From JACMLC01 sp963817025 (lineage in GTDB: Bacteria > Acidobacteriota > Blastocatellia > Pyrinomonadales > Pyrinomonadaceae), in contig CAWFML010000004.1 in NCBI GenBank assembly GCA_963817025.1, positions 806,001-870,000 of the forward strand: DNA of 64,000 nucleotides. Direction: 5' to 3'. Positions 6,689 through 14,301 of this stretch are shown here, piece after piece. The notes under the pieces are model-generated. The model was not told the DNA's origin, searched no databases, and saw only the letters and a list, made by a program, of their open reading frames with translations. Each line of letters opens with the position of its first letter. The first letter of the stretch is position 1. The position numbers and the translations under genes are program-made.

Positions 6689-8107
6689 TTAAGCTCTTCG
6701 TCCGCGCAGGCGGCTGCCTGAGCCGAGGAAGCCTTCATAGTTGCGCATGACGAGTTGGGCTTCGATCTGCGAGACCGTGTCCATCGCCACGCCGACCAGA
6801 ATCAGCAGGCTTGTGCCGCCGAAGTAAAACTGATACCCCATCCCGTCCGGAATCCACGTCAATCCCGGCGTGCTGCTGACAAAAGCATCCACCGACGGGC
6901 CTATGAAAGGCAGGCGTCCGACTTTGAAGCCGCTGAGCATAATCTGCGGCACGAGGGCGACAAGCGCGAGATAGACCGCGCCGACGGTCGTCAGCCGCGT
7001 CATGATCGTGTTCAGATACTCGGCTGTGGCGCGTCCCGGCCTGATACCCGGCATAAAGCCGCCGTGCTTGCGCAAGTTATCCGCCACCTCTTCGACGTTA
7101 AAGACGATGGAGATGTAAAAGAAGGTGAAGATGATAATCAGCGAGATAAAGACCAGTTCGTAATACGGGTCGCCGCCGTGAAAAGCGTTAAAGAAGGTCA
7201 GAACTTTAGTCCACCAGGAGTTCGGGTTGTTCGGGTCGGGCGGAAAGGCAGAGAAGAGCGTCTGCGGCATCGCCAGCACGCTGGAAGCGAAGATGACGGG
7301 GATGACGCCGCCCATGTTGACCTTGAGCGGCATGGTCGTTTGCTGCCCGCCAACCATCTGTCGCCCGACATGTCGCTTGGCATAACTGACGGCAATCTTG
7401 CGCCGCCCTGCTTCGACGAAAACGATAAAGGCGATGAGCGCAATAATCGCAGCCACCAGCGCGAGGACTCCTATGGTCTGAAGCGCATCGCCGCCTCTCA
7501 CGCGCTCGAAAACCTGCAACACGCCGTTGGGCAAGCCGATGATGATGCCCGCGAAAATCAGCAGCGAGATGCCGTTGCCGATGCCGCGCTCTGTAATCTG
7601 CTCGCCGAGCCACATCACGAAAATCGTGCCGGTCGTCAAAGTCAGGACGGTGGTCAGCATGGCGGGCCAGGTGTTCGGCAAGACCTGATTGACCTGTAGC
7701 CAGTGCGCGACGAAAGAGGTCTGGACCATCGCCAGCGCGACCGTCAGATAGCGCGTCCACTGGTTAATCTTCTGCCGCCCCATCTCGCCCTCTTCCTGCA
7801 ATTTCTTGAGCTGCGGCGAGACGACGGTCATCAGTTGCAGGATGATGGAAGCAGTGATGTATGGCGTGACGCCGAGGGCGAAGACAGAGATGGTGCGAAA
7901 GTTGCCGCCCGAAAAGAGGTCTAGGACGCCGAGCAGGGTTCCGCTCACTTCGCCCCACACGCGCTCCAGTTGCGCTTTATCAACGCCGGGCGCACCGACG
8001 TGCGCGCCAAAGCGATAGACGATCAACATGCCAAGCGTAAAGAGAATACGTTTACGCAGGTCTGGAACCTGAAACATGTTGCGAACGGCGGCGAAAAACT
8101 TTTCCAT
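6689..8107 (-). CDS. secY: Preprotein translocase subunit SecY
   Basis: SecY forms the protein-conducting channel of the Sec translocon together with SecE (encoded at 50951-51364) and SecG. The protein has 472 residues with about ten hydrophobic segments. Family blocks include FRTISVFALGVTPYITASII, LGEQITERGIGNGISLLIFA and the loop FMPGIRPGRATAEYL. A cytoplasmic basic tail (SRLRGRRA) ends it. It sits between rplO and adk, the standard spc order. The 168-nt gap upstream to rplO has no heptamer palindrome and no credible gene. Confidence 0.96.
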   Translation of the reverse strand: MEKFFAAVRNMFQVPDLRKRILFTLGMLIVYRFGAHVGAPGVDKAQLERVWGEVSGTLLGVLDLFSGGNFRTISVFALGVTPYITASIILQLMTVVSPQLKKLQEEGEMGRQKINQWTRYLTVALAMVQTSFVAHWLQVNQVLPNTWPAMLTTVLTLTTGTIFVMWLGEQITERGIGNGISLLIFAGIIIGLPNGVLQVFERVRGGDALQTIGVLALVAAIIALIAFIVFVEAGRRKIAVSYAKRHVGRQMVGGQQTTMPLKVNMGGVIPVIFASSVLAMPQTLFSAFPPDPNNPNSWWTKVLTFFNAFHGGDPYYELVFISLIIIFTFFYISIVFNVEEVADNLRKHGGFMPGIRPGRATAEYLNTIMTRLTTVGAVYLALVALVPQIMLSGFKVGRLPFIGPSVDAFVSSTPGLTWIPDGMGYQFYFGGTSLLILVGVAMDTVSQIEAQLVMRNYEGFLGSGSRLRGRRA

Positions 8108-8275
8108 ACCCGTACCTTTTCTAGCGTGTGAAATTATCCGTTAAGACTTCGGATGCGGCCAAGTATGCAGCACATGGAAGGCGGAAAGCAAAAGAGCAGC
8201 GAACCGAAAGCAGATGGCATGTCTCCGGGAGAGATGCTCGCGCTGCGCTTTTCGGCCCACTGCACGCTTGCCTGA

Positions 8276-8755
8276 TTATTGTTGCGCGGCTTCCACCGGC
8301 TGCTTGCGTATCTCTGTCACAGAGCCGCCCGCGCGCTCGATCTTCTCGCGTGCGCTCTTGGTAAAGCGATGCGCGGAGATGCGCAGGGCTTTGGAAATCT
8401 CGCCCGTGCCCAAGACCACGACATCACGCTTGGCTTTCTTAATCAGCCCGCGTTCGTGCAGGAGTTCGGGCGTCACTTCTTCGCCCGCGTTAAAGCTCCG
8501 CTCCAACGCGGCGAGGCTCACCTCAATCCATTCTTTCTTGAAGATATTGGTAAAGCCGCGCTTGGGCAGGCGACGATGCAGGGGCATCTGACCGCCTTCA
8601 AAACCGATTTTGGCCGAATAGCCGGAACGAGACTTTTGTCCCTTTTCACCGCGCCCGGCGGTTTTGCCGAGGCCGGAGCCGGGGCCGCGCCCGACGCGCT
8701 TCTTTTTATGTGTTGCTCCTGCCGGGGCGCGCAGGTTATTAAGACCGATAGCCAT
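8276..8755 (-). CDS. rplO: 50S ribosomal protein L15
   Basis: L15 is a late-assembling 23S rRNA-binding protein with an extended basic N-terminus. The protein has 159 residues. The N-terminal GLNNLRAPAGATHKKKRVGR and GSGLGKTAGRGEKGQKSRSG glycine-rich region, then GFEGGQMPLHRRLPKRGFTN, are diagnostic. The C-terminal half has the L15/L18e fold (RISAHRFTKSAREKIERAGG). It lies between rpmD and secY. Confidence 0.96.
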   Translation of the reverse strand: MAIGLNNLRAPAGATHKKKRVGRGPGSGLGKTAGRGEKGQKSRSGYSAKIGFEGGQMPLHRRLPKRGFTNIFKKEWIEVSLAALERSFNAGEEVTPELLHERGLIKKAKRDVVVLGTGEISKALRISAHRFTKSAREKIERAGGSVTEIRKQPVEAAQQ

Positions 8756-8770
8756 GATTTACTCCGTAAA

Positions 8771-8846
8771 TCGGGGTCGGAGATCAGGAGTCGAGGGTAG
8801 AGTAAAAGCATTTTCACCGTCCCCGGATTCCTGTCCCCTATCCCCC
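8771..8846. repeat. Intergenic palindrome, F2 family, copy 2 (diverged)
   Basis: It lies between rpmD and rplO. The left arm is TCGGGGTCGGAGATCAGGAG then TCGAGGGTAG; the right arm is CCGTCCCCGGATTCCTGTCC plus CCTATCCCCC. The loop contains TTTTCACC, also seen in F2 copies 6 and 7. Confidence 0.7.
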
Positions 8847-8847
8847 T

Positions 8848-9054
8848 TTATTCGATAATCCGCAACAGGTGCGGGACTTTGGCGACGAAGCCGCGCGTCG
8901 CGGGCGTGTCAGGTCGCTCAACGATCTGATTCAATTTCGTCAGGCCAATGCTTTTGACGATCTGCTTGTGCGTCTTGGGAGCAGCGATGAAGCTTCTATA
9001 ATACTGAATCCGAATCATCGCGCCGCTCGCCTGTTCTGTGTTCTGCTCTGCCAT
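8848..9054 (-). CDS. rpmD: 50S ribosomal protein L30
   Basis: L30 is a small 23S rRNA-binding protein. The frame gives 68 residues. The L30 fold is recognised by IRIQYYRSFIAAPKTHKQIV, then SIGLTKLNQIVERPDTPATR and FVAKVPHLLRI. About 12 extra polar residues precede the usual start (Met13), which is a possible alternative start. It sits between rpsE and rplO, as in most spc operons. Confidence 0.93.
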   Translation of the reverse strand: MAEQNTEQASGAMIRIQYYRSFIAAPKTHKQIVKSIGLTKLNQIVERPDTPATRGFVAKVPHLLRIIE

Positions 9055-9066
9055 TTCTTAACCTCG

Positions 9067-9141
9067 GTGACAAGTGACGGGTGACGAGCGACGAGCGGGA
9101 ACAAGTTTTATCTTGTCACTTATCACTCGTCACTCATCACT
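9067..9141. repeat. Intergenic palindrome, GTGACGA family (F3), copy 2
   Basis: It lies between rpsE and rpmD. The left arm is GGTGACAAGTGACGGGTGAC then GAGCGACGAG; the right arm is CTTGTCACTTATCACTCGTC then ACTCATCAC. The loop region AACAAGTTTTATCTTGTC itself folds. The element starts 12 nt from the rpmD start codon and ends 3 nt from the rpsE stop. Confidence 0.8.
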
Positions 9142-9144
9142 GTC

Positions 9145-9651
9145 TTAAAGTTCCTCGACCTGCTTGCCGCGCAGGCGAGCCAGCTCCAACGGGTCTTTCA
9201 TTCTCAAGAGGCCGTCAAAGGTCGCGCGCACGACGTTGTGCGGGTTGTTCGAGCCGAGCACTTTGGTGCGGACATCATGAACGCCCACTGCCTGCATGAT
9301 GGCGCGCACAGCGCCCCCTGCGATAACGCCTGTGCCTTCCGAAGCAGGCTTCATCAGGACGCGGCCCGCGCCGTACTTGCCTATAAACTGGTGCGGCAAA
9401 GTGTTGTTGATGAGCGGCACGCGAATCAGGTTTTTCTTCGCAGCTTCGATGCCCTTTTTGATGGCGAGCGGCACTTCGCGCGCCTTGCCCGTGCCGAAGC
9501 CGACATGCCCCGCCTCGTCACCGACAATGACTAGTGCGGCGAACGAAAGATTTTTACCGCCCTTGACCACTTTGGTCACGCGGTTGATGGAGATGACCTG
9601 ATCTTTGAGATCGAGGCCCTGCGCTAAGATACGATTCTTGGGTTGTCTCAT
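9145..9651 (-). CDS. rpsE: 30S ribosomal protein S5
   Basis: S5 lies at the mRNA entry site and affects decoding accuracy. The protein has 168 residues. The S5 N-terminal domain (VISINRVTKVVKGGKNLSFA, GDEAGHVGFGTGKAREVPLA) and C-terminal domain (VRAIMQAVGVHDVRTKVLGS) are present. Its ATG overlaps the rplR stop in a TAATG junction, so translation is probably coupled. Confidence 0.96.
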   Translation of the reverse strand: MRQPKNRILAQGLDLKDQVISINRVTKVVKGGKNLSFAALVIVGDEAGHVGFGTGKAREVPLAIKKGIEAAKKNLIRVPLINNTLPHQFIGKYGAGRVLMKPASEGTGVIAGGAVRAIMQAVGVHDVRTKVLGSNNPHNVVRATFDGLLRMKDPLELARLRGKQVEEL

Positions 9652-10073
9652 TACTCTTCCCCGTTGCCTTCACCTTCGCCTGCCGCCGCGTCATCACTGA
9701 CAGCAGCCGCTTCATCTTTATTCAATCCGGCTTCGCGCGCAGCATCCGTCAGAGCCTTGACGCGACCGTGATACAGGTAGCCGCCGCGATCAAAGACGAC
9801 GCTTTCGATGCCTGCCGCCAGAGCGCGCTCGGCGACGGTGCGCCCGACGCGCTGTGCTGCGTCAATATTGCCGCCCGTGCCGCCGCGCAAATCTTTTTCC
9901 GCTGTCGAAGCGGAGGCCAATGTCTTGCCCTGCTCGTCGTCAATCACCTGCGCGTAAATATGATTCAGGCTGCGGTAGATTGCGAGACGCGGGCGTTCGG
10001 TCGTGCCGCGCACCTTGCGGCGAATGCGCTGGTGAACCGCGCGTCGCACTTCTGCTCTATTTCTGTTTGCCAT
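9651..10073 (-). CDS. rplR: 50S ribosomal protein L18, with acidic C-terminal tail
   Basis: L18 binds 5S rRNA and brings it to the large subunit. The core is recognised by RIRRKVRGTTERPRLAIYRS, LNHIYAQVIDDEQGKTLASA and VVFDRGGYLYHGRVKALTDA. The core ends near residue 118 with AAREAGL. A tail of roughly 20 residues, rich in Ala, Asp, Gly and Glu, extends the protein to 140 residues. It overlaps rpsE by one base. Confidence 0.95.
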   Translation of the reverse strand: MANRNRAEVRRAVHQRIRRKVRGTTERPRLAIYRSLNHIYAQVIDDEQGKTLASASTAEKDLRGGTGGNIDAAQRVGRTVAERALAAGIESVVFDRGGYLYHGRVKALTDAAREAGLNKDEAAAVSDDAAAGEGEGNGEE

Positions 10074-10083
10074 AACTTTAACC

Positions 10084-10189
10084 TTAGTTCTTTGTTCTTT
10101 ATCTTTTATTCTTTGTTCGCCCTACTCATCTCGAACTATCAAGCTCAAGCTTGAGTCGCGTGCAAAGAACAAAGCACGAAGCACAAAGA
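10084..10189 (-). repeat. Intergenic heptamer-type palindrome, F1 family, copy 3
   Basis: It fills the rplF-rplR gap. The left arm is TTAGTTCTTTGTTCTTTATC then TTTTATTCTTTG; the right arm is CAAAGAACAAAGCACGAAGC then ACAAAG. It carries the conserved CTTGAGTCGCGTGCAAAG stretch at the junction with the right arm. Confidence 0.8.
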
Positions 10190-10201
10190 TCGTGTCATGA
10201 A

Positions 10202-10762
10202 TTATTTCCCGGTCTTTCCGGGTTTCAACTTGATCGGCACATCCGCATAGCGGACGCCCTTGCCCTTGTAGGCGTCTGGCTTACGCAGCATGTGCATTTC
10301 GGCTGCGACCTGTCCGAGCTTCTGCTTGTCTATGCCGGACAAAGTCAGCGTCGTCTGATACTGCTGGATGCTCGACTTGGTCGCCATGCGCTCGGCTTTA
10401 ACTTCTATGCCTTCCGGCAGCGGGAAATCAATCGGATGCGAATAGCCAAGCGAGAAGACGATGCGCTTGCCCTGCACGTCCGCTTTGTAGCCGACGCCGA
10501 CGACATCCATCTGACGGCTAAAACCTTCCGTCACGCCGACGATGGCGTTATTCGCCAGCGCGCGTGCCAGCCCGTGCTCTGCCGCCAGGTCGTCAGAAGT
10601 GCGCTCGGCCTGCAACTGGTCGCCATCGAGCGTAAAGCTGATGCCTTCAGGAACAGGCGAAGTCAGAGTCCCCTTCGGGCCTTTCACTTCCAGTTCGCGT
10701 GCGCTTATCTTGACGTTCACGCCCGTCGGAACGGTGATAACTTTCTTTCCAATGCGAGACAT
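10202..10762 (-). CDS. rplF: 50S ribosomal protein L6
   Basis: L6 is located near the factor-binding site of the large subunit. The chosen ATG gives MSRIGKKVITVPTGVNVKIS and 186 residues, the normal L6 length. The frame is open up to 10876, but those upstream codons are written in the CTTTGTT repeat and are not L6-like. Other signatures are VKGPKGTLTSPVP and the C-terminal GKGVRYADVPIKLKPGKTGK. It lies between rpsH and rplR. Confidence 0.96.
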   Translation of the reverse strand: MSRIGKKVITVPTGVNVKISARELEVKGPKGTLTSPVPEGISFTLDGDQLQAERTSDDLAAEHGLARALANNAIVGVTEGFSRQMDVVGVGYKADVQGKRIVFSLGYSHPIDFPLPEGIEVKAERMATKSSIQQYQTTLTLSGIDKQKLGQVAAEMHMLRKPDAYKGKGVRYADVPIKLKPGKTGK

Positions 10763-10766
10763 AATC

Positions 10767-10888
10767 GTAAACCTTCGGTTTACGGTCTTGGTTCTTTGTT
10801 CTTTGTTCTTTGTCCGTCTGACGCAGCTTGAATCTTGAGACCCAAGCTTGAGTCGCGTGCAAAGGCCAAAGCACAAAGACCTAAGACC
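10767..10888 (-). repeat. Intergenic heptamer-type palindrome, F1 family, copy 4, with extra hairpin
   Basis: It lies between rpsH and rplF. A short perfect hairpin GTAAACC/GGTTTAC (10767-10783) is followed by the main element. The left arm is GGTTCTTTGTTCTTTGTTCT then TTGTCC; the right arm is GGCCAAAGCACAAAGACC. The conserved core CCAAGCTTGAGTCGCGTGC is present. Confidence 0.8.
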
Positions 10889-10891
10889 GAA

Positions 10892-11284
10892 TTAGTAAAT
10901 TTGTGCCAGCACTTCGCCGCCGATATTTTCGCGGCGTGCAGCTTTGCCGCTCATCAGGCCGCGCGAAGTGGAAACGATGTTGACGCCGTAGCCGCCCAGG
11001 ACTTTCGGAATCTCCGTCGCGCCCATGTAGACGCGGCGGCCCGGTCTCGACACTCTTTGCAGGTACGTAATCGAAGACGTGCCGCGCGCATCGTAGCGCA
11101 GGAAAATCCTGATCGTGCGCTTGACGCCCTCGCCCTTAACCACAAAGTTGTTGATATAGCCCTCTTCTTTGAGGATGCGGGCAATCTCCAGTTTCAATTT
11201 CGAGGCCGGAATATCCACGCGCGAGTGCTTCGCAGAGATAGCGTTGCGGATGCGCGTCAGCATATCGGCAATAGGATCAGTCAT
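10892..11284 (-). CDS. rpsH: 30S ribosomal protein S8
   Basis: S8 is a primary 16S rRNA-binding protein and, in E. coli, the translational repressor of the spc operon. The protein has 130 residues. The N-terminus MTDPIADMLTRIRNAISAKH and the C-terminal STSRGLMSGKAARRENIGGE are diagnostic. It lies between rpsN and rplF. Confidence 0.96.
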   Translation of the reverse strand: MTDPIADMLTRIRNAISAKHSRVDIPASKLKLEIARILKEEGYINNFVVKGEGVKRTIRIFLRYDARGTSSITYLQRVSRPGRRVYMGATEIPKVLGGYGVNIVSTSRGLMSGKAARRENIGGEVLAQIY

Positions 11285-11299
11285 TCTAAAACTCCAAAT

Positions 11300-11376
11300 C
11301 AGGTGTTGGGGGTCAGGAGCCGGGGGCCGGGGATTTGTCTTTACCGACTTCCCGTCCCCTGTTCCCTGTCCCCTGC
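11300..11376. repeat. Intergenic palindrome, F2 family, copy 3
   Basis: It lies between rpsN and rpsH. The left arm is GTTGGGGGTCAGGAGCCGGG and GGCCGGGG; the right arm is CCCGTCCCCTGTTCCCTGTC then CCCTGC. The loop is T-rich (atttgtcttta). Confidence 0.75.
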
Positions 11377-11381
11377 TTTCG

Positions 11382-11567
11382 TTACCAACTCGATTTCACA
11401 ACGCCGGGGATTTGTCCTTGCAGCGCCAGCTCGCGGAAGCAAATACGGCACAAATTAAACTTGCGCAGGTAAGCGCGCGGTCTGCCGCAACGCTTGCAGC
11501 GCGTATAGGCGCGCACGGAAAATTTCGGTTTGCGGTTTGCTTTCGCAATCAGTGATTTCTTTGCCAT
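11382..11567 (-). CDS. rpsN: 30S ribosomal protein S14, zinc-binding short form
   Basis: S14 is a late-assembling protein in the head of the 30S. The chosen start (MAKKSLIAKANRKPKFSVRA) gives 61 residues. The two pairs CKRC and CRIC form the zinc site of the short Z-type S14. The C-terminus is GQIPGVVKSSW, typical for the type. Upstream codons of the open frame, to 11609, lie in a GTGACGA repeat. It sits between rplE and rpsH. Confidence 0.96.
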   Translation of the reverse strand: MAKKSLIAKANRKPKFSVRAYTRCKRCGRPRAYLRKFNLCRICFRELALQGQIPGVVKSSW

Positions 11568-11576
11568 CAAAACCTC

Positions 11577-11650
11577 AGTGATGAGTGACGGGTGACAAGT
11601 GACGAGCAAGAGTTTTTATCTTGTCACTCGTCACTTGTTACTCGTCACTG
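11577..11650. repeat. Intergenic palindrome, GTGACGA family (F3), copy 3
   Basis: It lies between rplE and rpsN. The left arm is GTGATGAGTGACGGGTGACA then AGTGACGAGCAAGA; the right arm is TCTTGTCACTCGTCACTTGT then TACTCGTCAC. The loop is T-rich. It ends 2-3 nt from the rplE stop. Confidence 0.8.
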
Positions 11651-11652
11651 CT

Positions 11653-12198
11653 TTATTGTCTAAACGGCATGCCCAGCGCTTTGAGCAGTGCGCGTGCCTG
11701 TTCGTCATTGCGCGCGGAGGTGACAATCGAGATGTTCATGCCGCGCGTTTTGTCCACTTTGTTGAAATCAATTTCGGGGAAGATTAACTGCTCGCGGACG
11801 CCGAGAGTGTAATTGCCGCGCCCGTCAAAGGCTTTGGGCGAGACGCCGCGAAAGTCGCGGACGCGCGGCAGTGCGATGGAGACGAGACGGTCTAGAAACT
11901 CGTACATCCTGTCGCCGCGCAGCGTGACCATCACGCCAATCGGCATTCCCTGACGAAGCTTAAACGAAGCGATGGACTTTTTCGCTTTGGTGACGACAGG
12001 CTTCTGGCCCGTCACCGCCCTCAACTCGTCCGCCGCCGTGTCCAGAATCTTGTTGTTGGCGATGGCTTCGCCCATGCCCATGTTGATGACTATCTTCTCA
12101 AGGCGCGGGACTGCCATCGGGTTCTTGATCTCGAACTCTTTGGAAATCGCCGGGGCAATCTCTTTGTGATAACGCTCTTTTAATCTGACGTTTGCCAT
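11653..12198 (-). CDS. rplE: 50S ribosomal protein L5
   Basis: L5 binds 5S rRNA and contacts the P-site tRNA. The chosen ATG gives MANVRLKERYHKEIAPAISK and 181 residues, the usual length. Family blocks are VPRLEKIVINMGMGEA, GQKPVVTKAKKSIASFKLRQ and FPEIDFNKVDKTRGMNISIV. It lies between rplX and rpsN. Confidence 0.96.
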   Translation of the reverse strand: MANVRLKERYHKEIAPAISKEFEIKNPMAVPRLEKIVINMGMGEAIANNKILDTAADELRAVTGQKPVVTKAKKSIASFKLRQGMPIGVMVTLRGDRMYEFLDRLVSIALPRVRDFRGVSPKAFDGRGNYTLGVREQLIFPEIDFNKVDKTRGMNISIVTSARNDEQARALLKALGMPFRQ

Positions 12199-12238
12199 TT
12201 CCCTAATTTCACCTCTCGTCTGGGTCTCGCCATACACA

Positions 12239-12270
12239 TTTCAGATTTGAGATTTCAAATTTGAAATTGC
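12239..12270. repeat. Short AAATTTGA-type palindrome, copy 1
   Basis: It lies in the rplX-rplE gap. The sequence TCAGATTTGAGATTTCAAAT followed by TTGAAATTGC is a self-complementary run built from GAGATTT/AAATTTG units. It resembles the element between rplV and rpsC. Confidence 0.55.
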
Positions 12271-12311
12271 AGGGGGCGTTTCCAGCCTCTTGCTTATCTC
12301 TCTTCTGCCCT

Positions 12312-12650
12312 TTACTTCTCCAGACTCATGCCGCTGCGCGCTGCCACGCGCGTCTTTGAGCCGTCGCCTGCGATTTCGTAACGCACGCGCGTCGGCTTGC
12401 CCGATTGCGGGTCAATCAGTTGCACGTTCGAGATGTCAATCCAAGACTCTTTATCAATGATGCCGCCGCCGCGATTGTTCTGCGGGTTGGCCTTCTGGTG
12501 CTTCTTAATCATGCCCGCGCCTTCGACCTTGACTTTGCCGTTGACGGGCGAGACTTCGAGCACGCGACCACGTTTGTCTTTATCGCGGCCCGCGATGACG
12601 ACCACCTGATCGCCTTTCTTGATGCGTGCGCGCTTGTTTCCCTTATTCAC
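12312..12650 (-). CDS. rplX: 50S ribosomal protein L24
   Basis: L24 starts large-subunit assembly by binding the 5' end of 23S rRNA. The protein has 112 residues. The KOW motif (IKKGDQVVVIAGRDKDKRGR) and MIKKHQKANPQNNRGGGIID are diagnostic. It starts 2 nt after the rplN stop, which suggests translational coupling. Confidence 0.96.
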   Translation of the reverse strand: MNKGNKRARIKKGDQVVVIAGRDKDKRGRVLEVSPVNGKVKVEGAGMIKKHQKANPQNNRGGGIIDKESWIDISNVQLIDPQSGKPTRVRYEIAGDGSKTRVAARSGMSLEK

Positions 12651-12652
12651 TG

Positions 12653-13021
12653 TTATATAACCTCCGGCGCTAAGGACACGATTTTCATGTAGTTCTTATC
12701 TCGCAACTCGCGCGCGACCGGCCCGAAGACGCGTGTGCCGATGGGCGTCCCGTCATCTTTGATGAGCACCGCCGCGTTCTGGTCAAAGCGGATGTAGGTT
12801 CCGTCTTTGCGGCGCACTTCTTTGCGCGTGCGGACGATGACGGCGTTCTGCACAGTGCCTTTTTTAATCGTCCCGTCCGGCGTCGCTTCCTTGACCGTCA
12901 CCTTGATGCGGTCGCCCAGAGAAGCGATTTTGCCCGTTGAGCCGCCAATCGGCATAATCATCTCGACGCGCCGCGCTCCCGAATTGTCCGCCACGTCCAA
13001 AGACGTTTGCATCTGAATCAT
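12653..13021 (-). CDS. rplN: 50S ribosomal protein L14
   Basis: L14 sits at the subunit interface. The protein has 122 residues. The N-terminus MIQMQTSLDVADNSGARRVE and the C-terminal IGTRVFGPVARELRDKNYMK are characteristic. It lies between rpsQ and rplX. Confidence 0.97.
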   Translation of the reverse strand: MIQMQTSLDVADNSGARRVEMIMPIGGSTGKIASLGDRIKVTVKEATPDGTIKKGTVQNAVIVRTRKEVRRKDGTYIRFDQNAAVLIKDDGTPIGTRVFGPVARELRDKNYMKIVSLAPEVI

Positions 13022-13029
13022 AACTATTT

Positions 13030-13096
13030 ACTCATTTCCTCATTCGCTCATTGACTCATTGCTTTAATTGAGACAATGAGTCAATGAATCAATGAT
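13030..13096. repeat. Intergenic palindrome, CATTGACT family (F4), copy 1
   Basis: It lies between rpsQ and rplN. The left arm is ACTCATTTCCTCATTCGCTC then ATTGACTCATTG; the right arm is CAATGAGTCAATGAATCAAT then GA. A 13-bp core (CATTGACTCATTG and its complement) is perfect. Confidence 0.8.
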
Positions 13097-13100
13097 TAAA

Positions 13101-13499
13101 TTACTTGGCTGCTTTCTGCACGATCTCGACGACGCGCCAGCGCTTTCTGGCCGAGAGCGGACGGGTTTCGACGATACGCACTTTGTCGCCGATGGTCGCG
13201 CCCACTTCATCGTGGGCCATAAACTTCGACGTGCGACGCACATAGCGGCGATACTTCGGATGCTTGACCAGACGATCAACTCTGACCACGACGGTCTTCT
13301 GCATCTTGTCCGATGCGACGATGCCGACTTTCTGCGCGCGATTGCCGCGCTTGCCAGCCTCTGTCGCAGAAGCATTGCCCGCCTGCGAATCCACGTTCGG
13401 CGCAACCTCGTGTGCCAAAGTCTCGCCCGCCGTTGTGGCTTCAGCGACTTCCGCTTCATCCGCCGTCGGCTTCAAATCTTCCTGATTCTCTTCTGCCAT
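13101..13499 (-). CDS. rpsQ: 30S ribosomal protein S17, with acidic N-terminal extension
   Basis: S17 is a primary 16S rRNA-binding OB-fold protein. The core begins near residue 54 with AQKVGIVASDKMQKTVVVRV and continues with HPKYRRYVRRTSKFMAHDE and RIVETRPLSARKRWRVVEIV. About 50 residues rich in Glu, Ala and Thr precede it, making 132 residues against about 85 usually. The extension is in frame with no internal ATG near the core except MQKT, so it is likely real. It lies between rpmC and rplN. Confidence 0.94.
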   Translation of the reverse strand: MAEENQEDLKPTADEAEVAEATTAGETLAHEVAPNVDSQAGNASATEAGKRGNRAQKVGIVASDKMQKTVVVRVDRLVKHPKYRRYVRRTSKFMAHDEVGATIGDKVRIVETRPLSARKRWRVVEIVQKAAK

Positions 13500-13517
13500 C
13501 TCTTTACCTCTACCTCA

Positions 13518-13534
13518 AATGGCGTCGCGCCATT
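13518..13534. repeat. Short perfect hairpin between rpmC and rpsQ
   Basis: A 7-bp perfect stem AATGGCG/CGCCATT with a 3-nt loop fills most of the 44-nt gap. It is too short to be placed in a heptamer family. Confidence 0.5.
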
Positions 13535-13543
13535 GACCATTCG

Positions 13544-13774
13544 CTATTTACCGGCTGTCGCCTCTTGCCCGCGCTTTATCGCGCGCTCGCGCGTCAGCGT
13601 CTGGATACGAGCCAGCGATTTTTTCTCTTCGCGGATGCGCTTGACCGAATCCACTTCGCCGAGGGCCAGCTTGAAATTCAAGCGAAAGAGCGACTCTTTC
13701 AAACGCGCCGCCTCGCCCTGCAAATCGTCATCCGACAACTCGTGCAATCTGTTTAATTCCTCGCGTCTCTTCAT
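13544..13774 (-). CDS. rpmC: 50S ribosomal protein L29
   Basis: L29 lies at the polypeptide exit tunnel and helps dock trigger factor and SRP. The protein has 76 residues. The blocks LHELSDDDLQGEAARLKESL and FRLNFKLALGEVDSVKRIRE match the L29 coiled hairpin. It starts 3 nt after the rplP stop, which suggests coupled translation. Confidence 0.95.
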   Translation of the reverse strand: MKRREELNRLHELSDDDLQGEAARLKESLFRLNFKLALGEVDSVKRIREEKKSLARIQTLTRERAIKRGQEATAGK

Positions 13775-13777
13775 AAC

Positions 13778-14206
13778 TTAGACAGCGCCTCCTTCCTGCT
13801 CTGCGCGGCTCACGAACTTGGTCTTAATCGGCAGCTTCTGCGCCGCTAAGCGCATCGCCTCGCGCGCCGTCGCCTCGTCCACGCCTTCAATCTCGTAAAG
13901 GATGCGTCCCGGCTTGACCACTGCGACCCAGTATTCGGGTGCGCCCTTACCTTTGCCCATGCGCGTTTCCGCAGGCTTCTTGGTAATAGGCTTGTCCGGG
14001 AACATGCGAATCCAGATTTTGCCGCCGCGTTTGATATAACGCGTCATAGCGATACGCGCCGCTTCTATCTGGCGATCCGTAATCCACGCAGGCTCTAAAG
14101 TTTTAAGCCCGTACTCACCGAAGCTGATCTGGCTGCCGCGATTGGCAACGCCGGTCATACGCCCCTTCATCTGCTTCCGGTGCTTAACTTTCTTCGGCAT
14201 CAACAT
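13778..14206 (-). CDS. rplP: 50S ribosomal protein L16
   Basis: L16 helps position the A-site tRNA in the large subunit. The protein has 142 residues. The N-terminus MLMPKKVKHRKQMKGRMTGV, then GEYGLKTLEPAWITDRQIEA and GKGKGAPEYWVAVVKPGRIL, are diagnostic. It lies between rpsC and rpmC. A TGAGCGGAGCGAAAC stretch precedes the start and supplies the GGAG ribosome binding site. Confidence 0.96.
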   Translation of the reverse strand: MLMPKKVKHRKQMKGRMTGVANRGSQISFGEYGLKTLEPAWITDRQIEAARIAMTRYIKRGGKIWIRMFPDKPITKKPAETRMGKGKGAPEYWVAVVKPGRILYEIEGVDEATAREAMRLAAQKLPIKTKFVSRAEQEGGAV

Positions 14207-14230
14207 AGTGTTTCGCTCCGCTCAACTTTT

Positions 14231-14298
14231 CAGTTGTCAGATGTCAGATGCTAGGTGCTAGTTTTTACTAACATCTGACATCCAGCATCCAGCATCTG
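14231..14298. repeat. Intergenic palindrome, GATGTCA family (F5), copy 1
   Basis: It lies between rpsC and rplP. The left arm is GTCAGATGTCAGATGCTAGG then TGCTAG; the right arm is ATCTGACATCCAGCATCCAG then CATCTG. A second copy lies between tRNA-Gly and tRNA-Tyr (53251-53323). Confidence 0.8.
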
Positions 14299-14301
14299 CC
14301 C

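Noticed and set aside
10763..10876. Longer start of L6
   Set aside because: The extra 38 codons are written in the F1 repeat and are not L6-like; the ATG at 10762 gives the family length.
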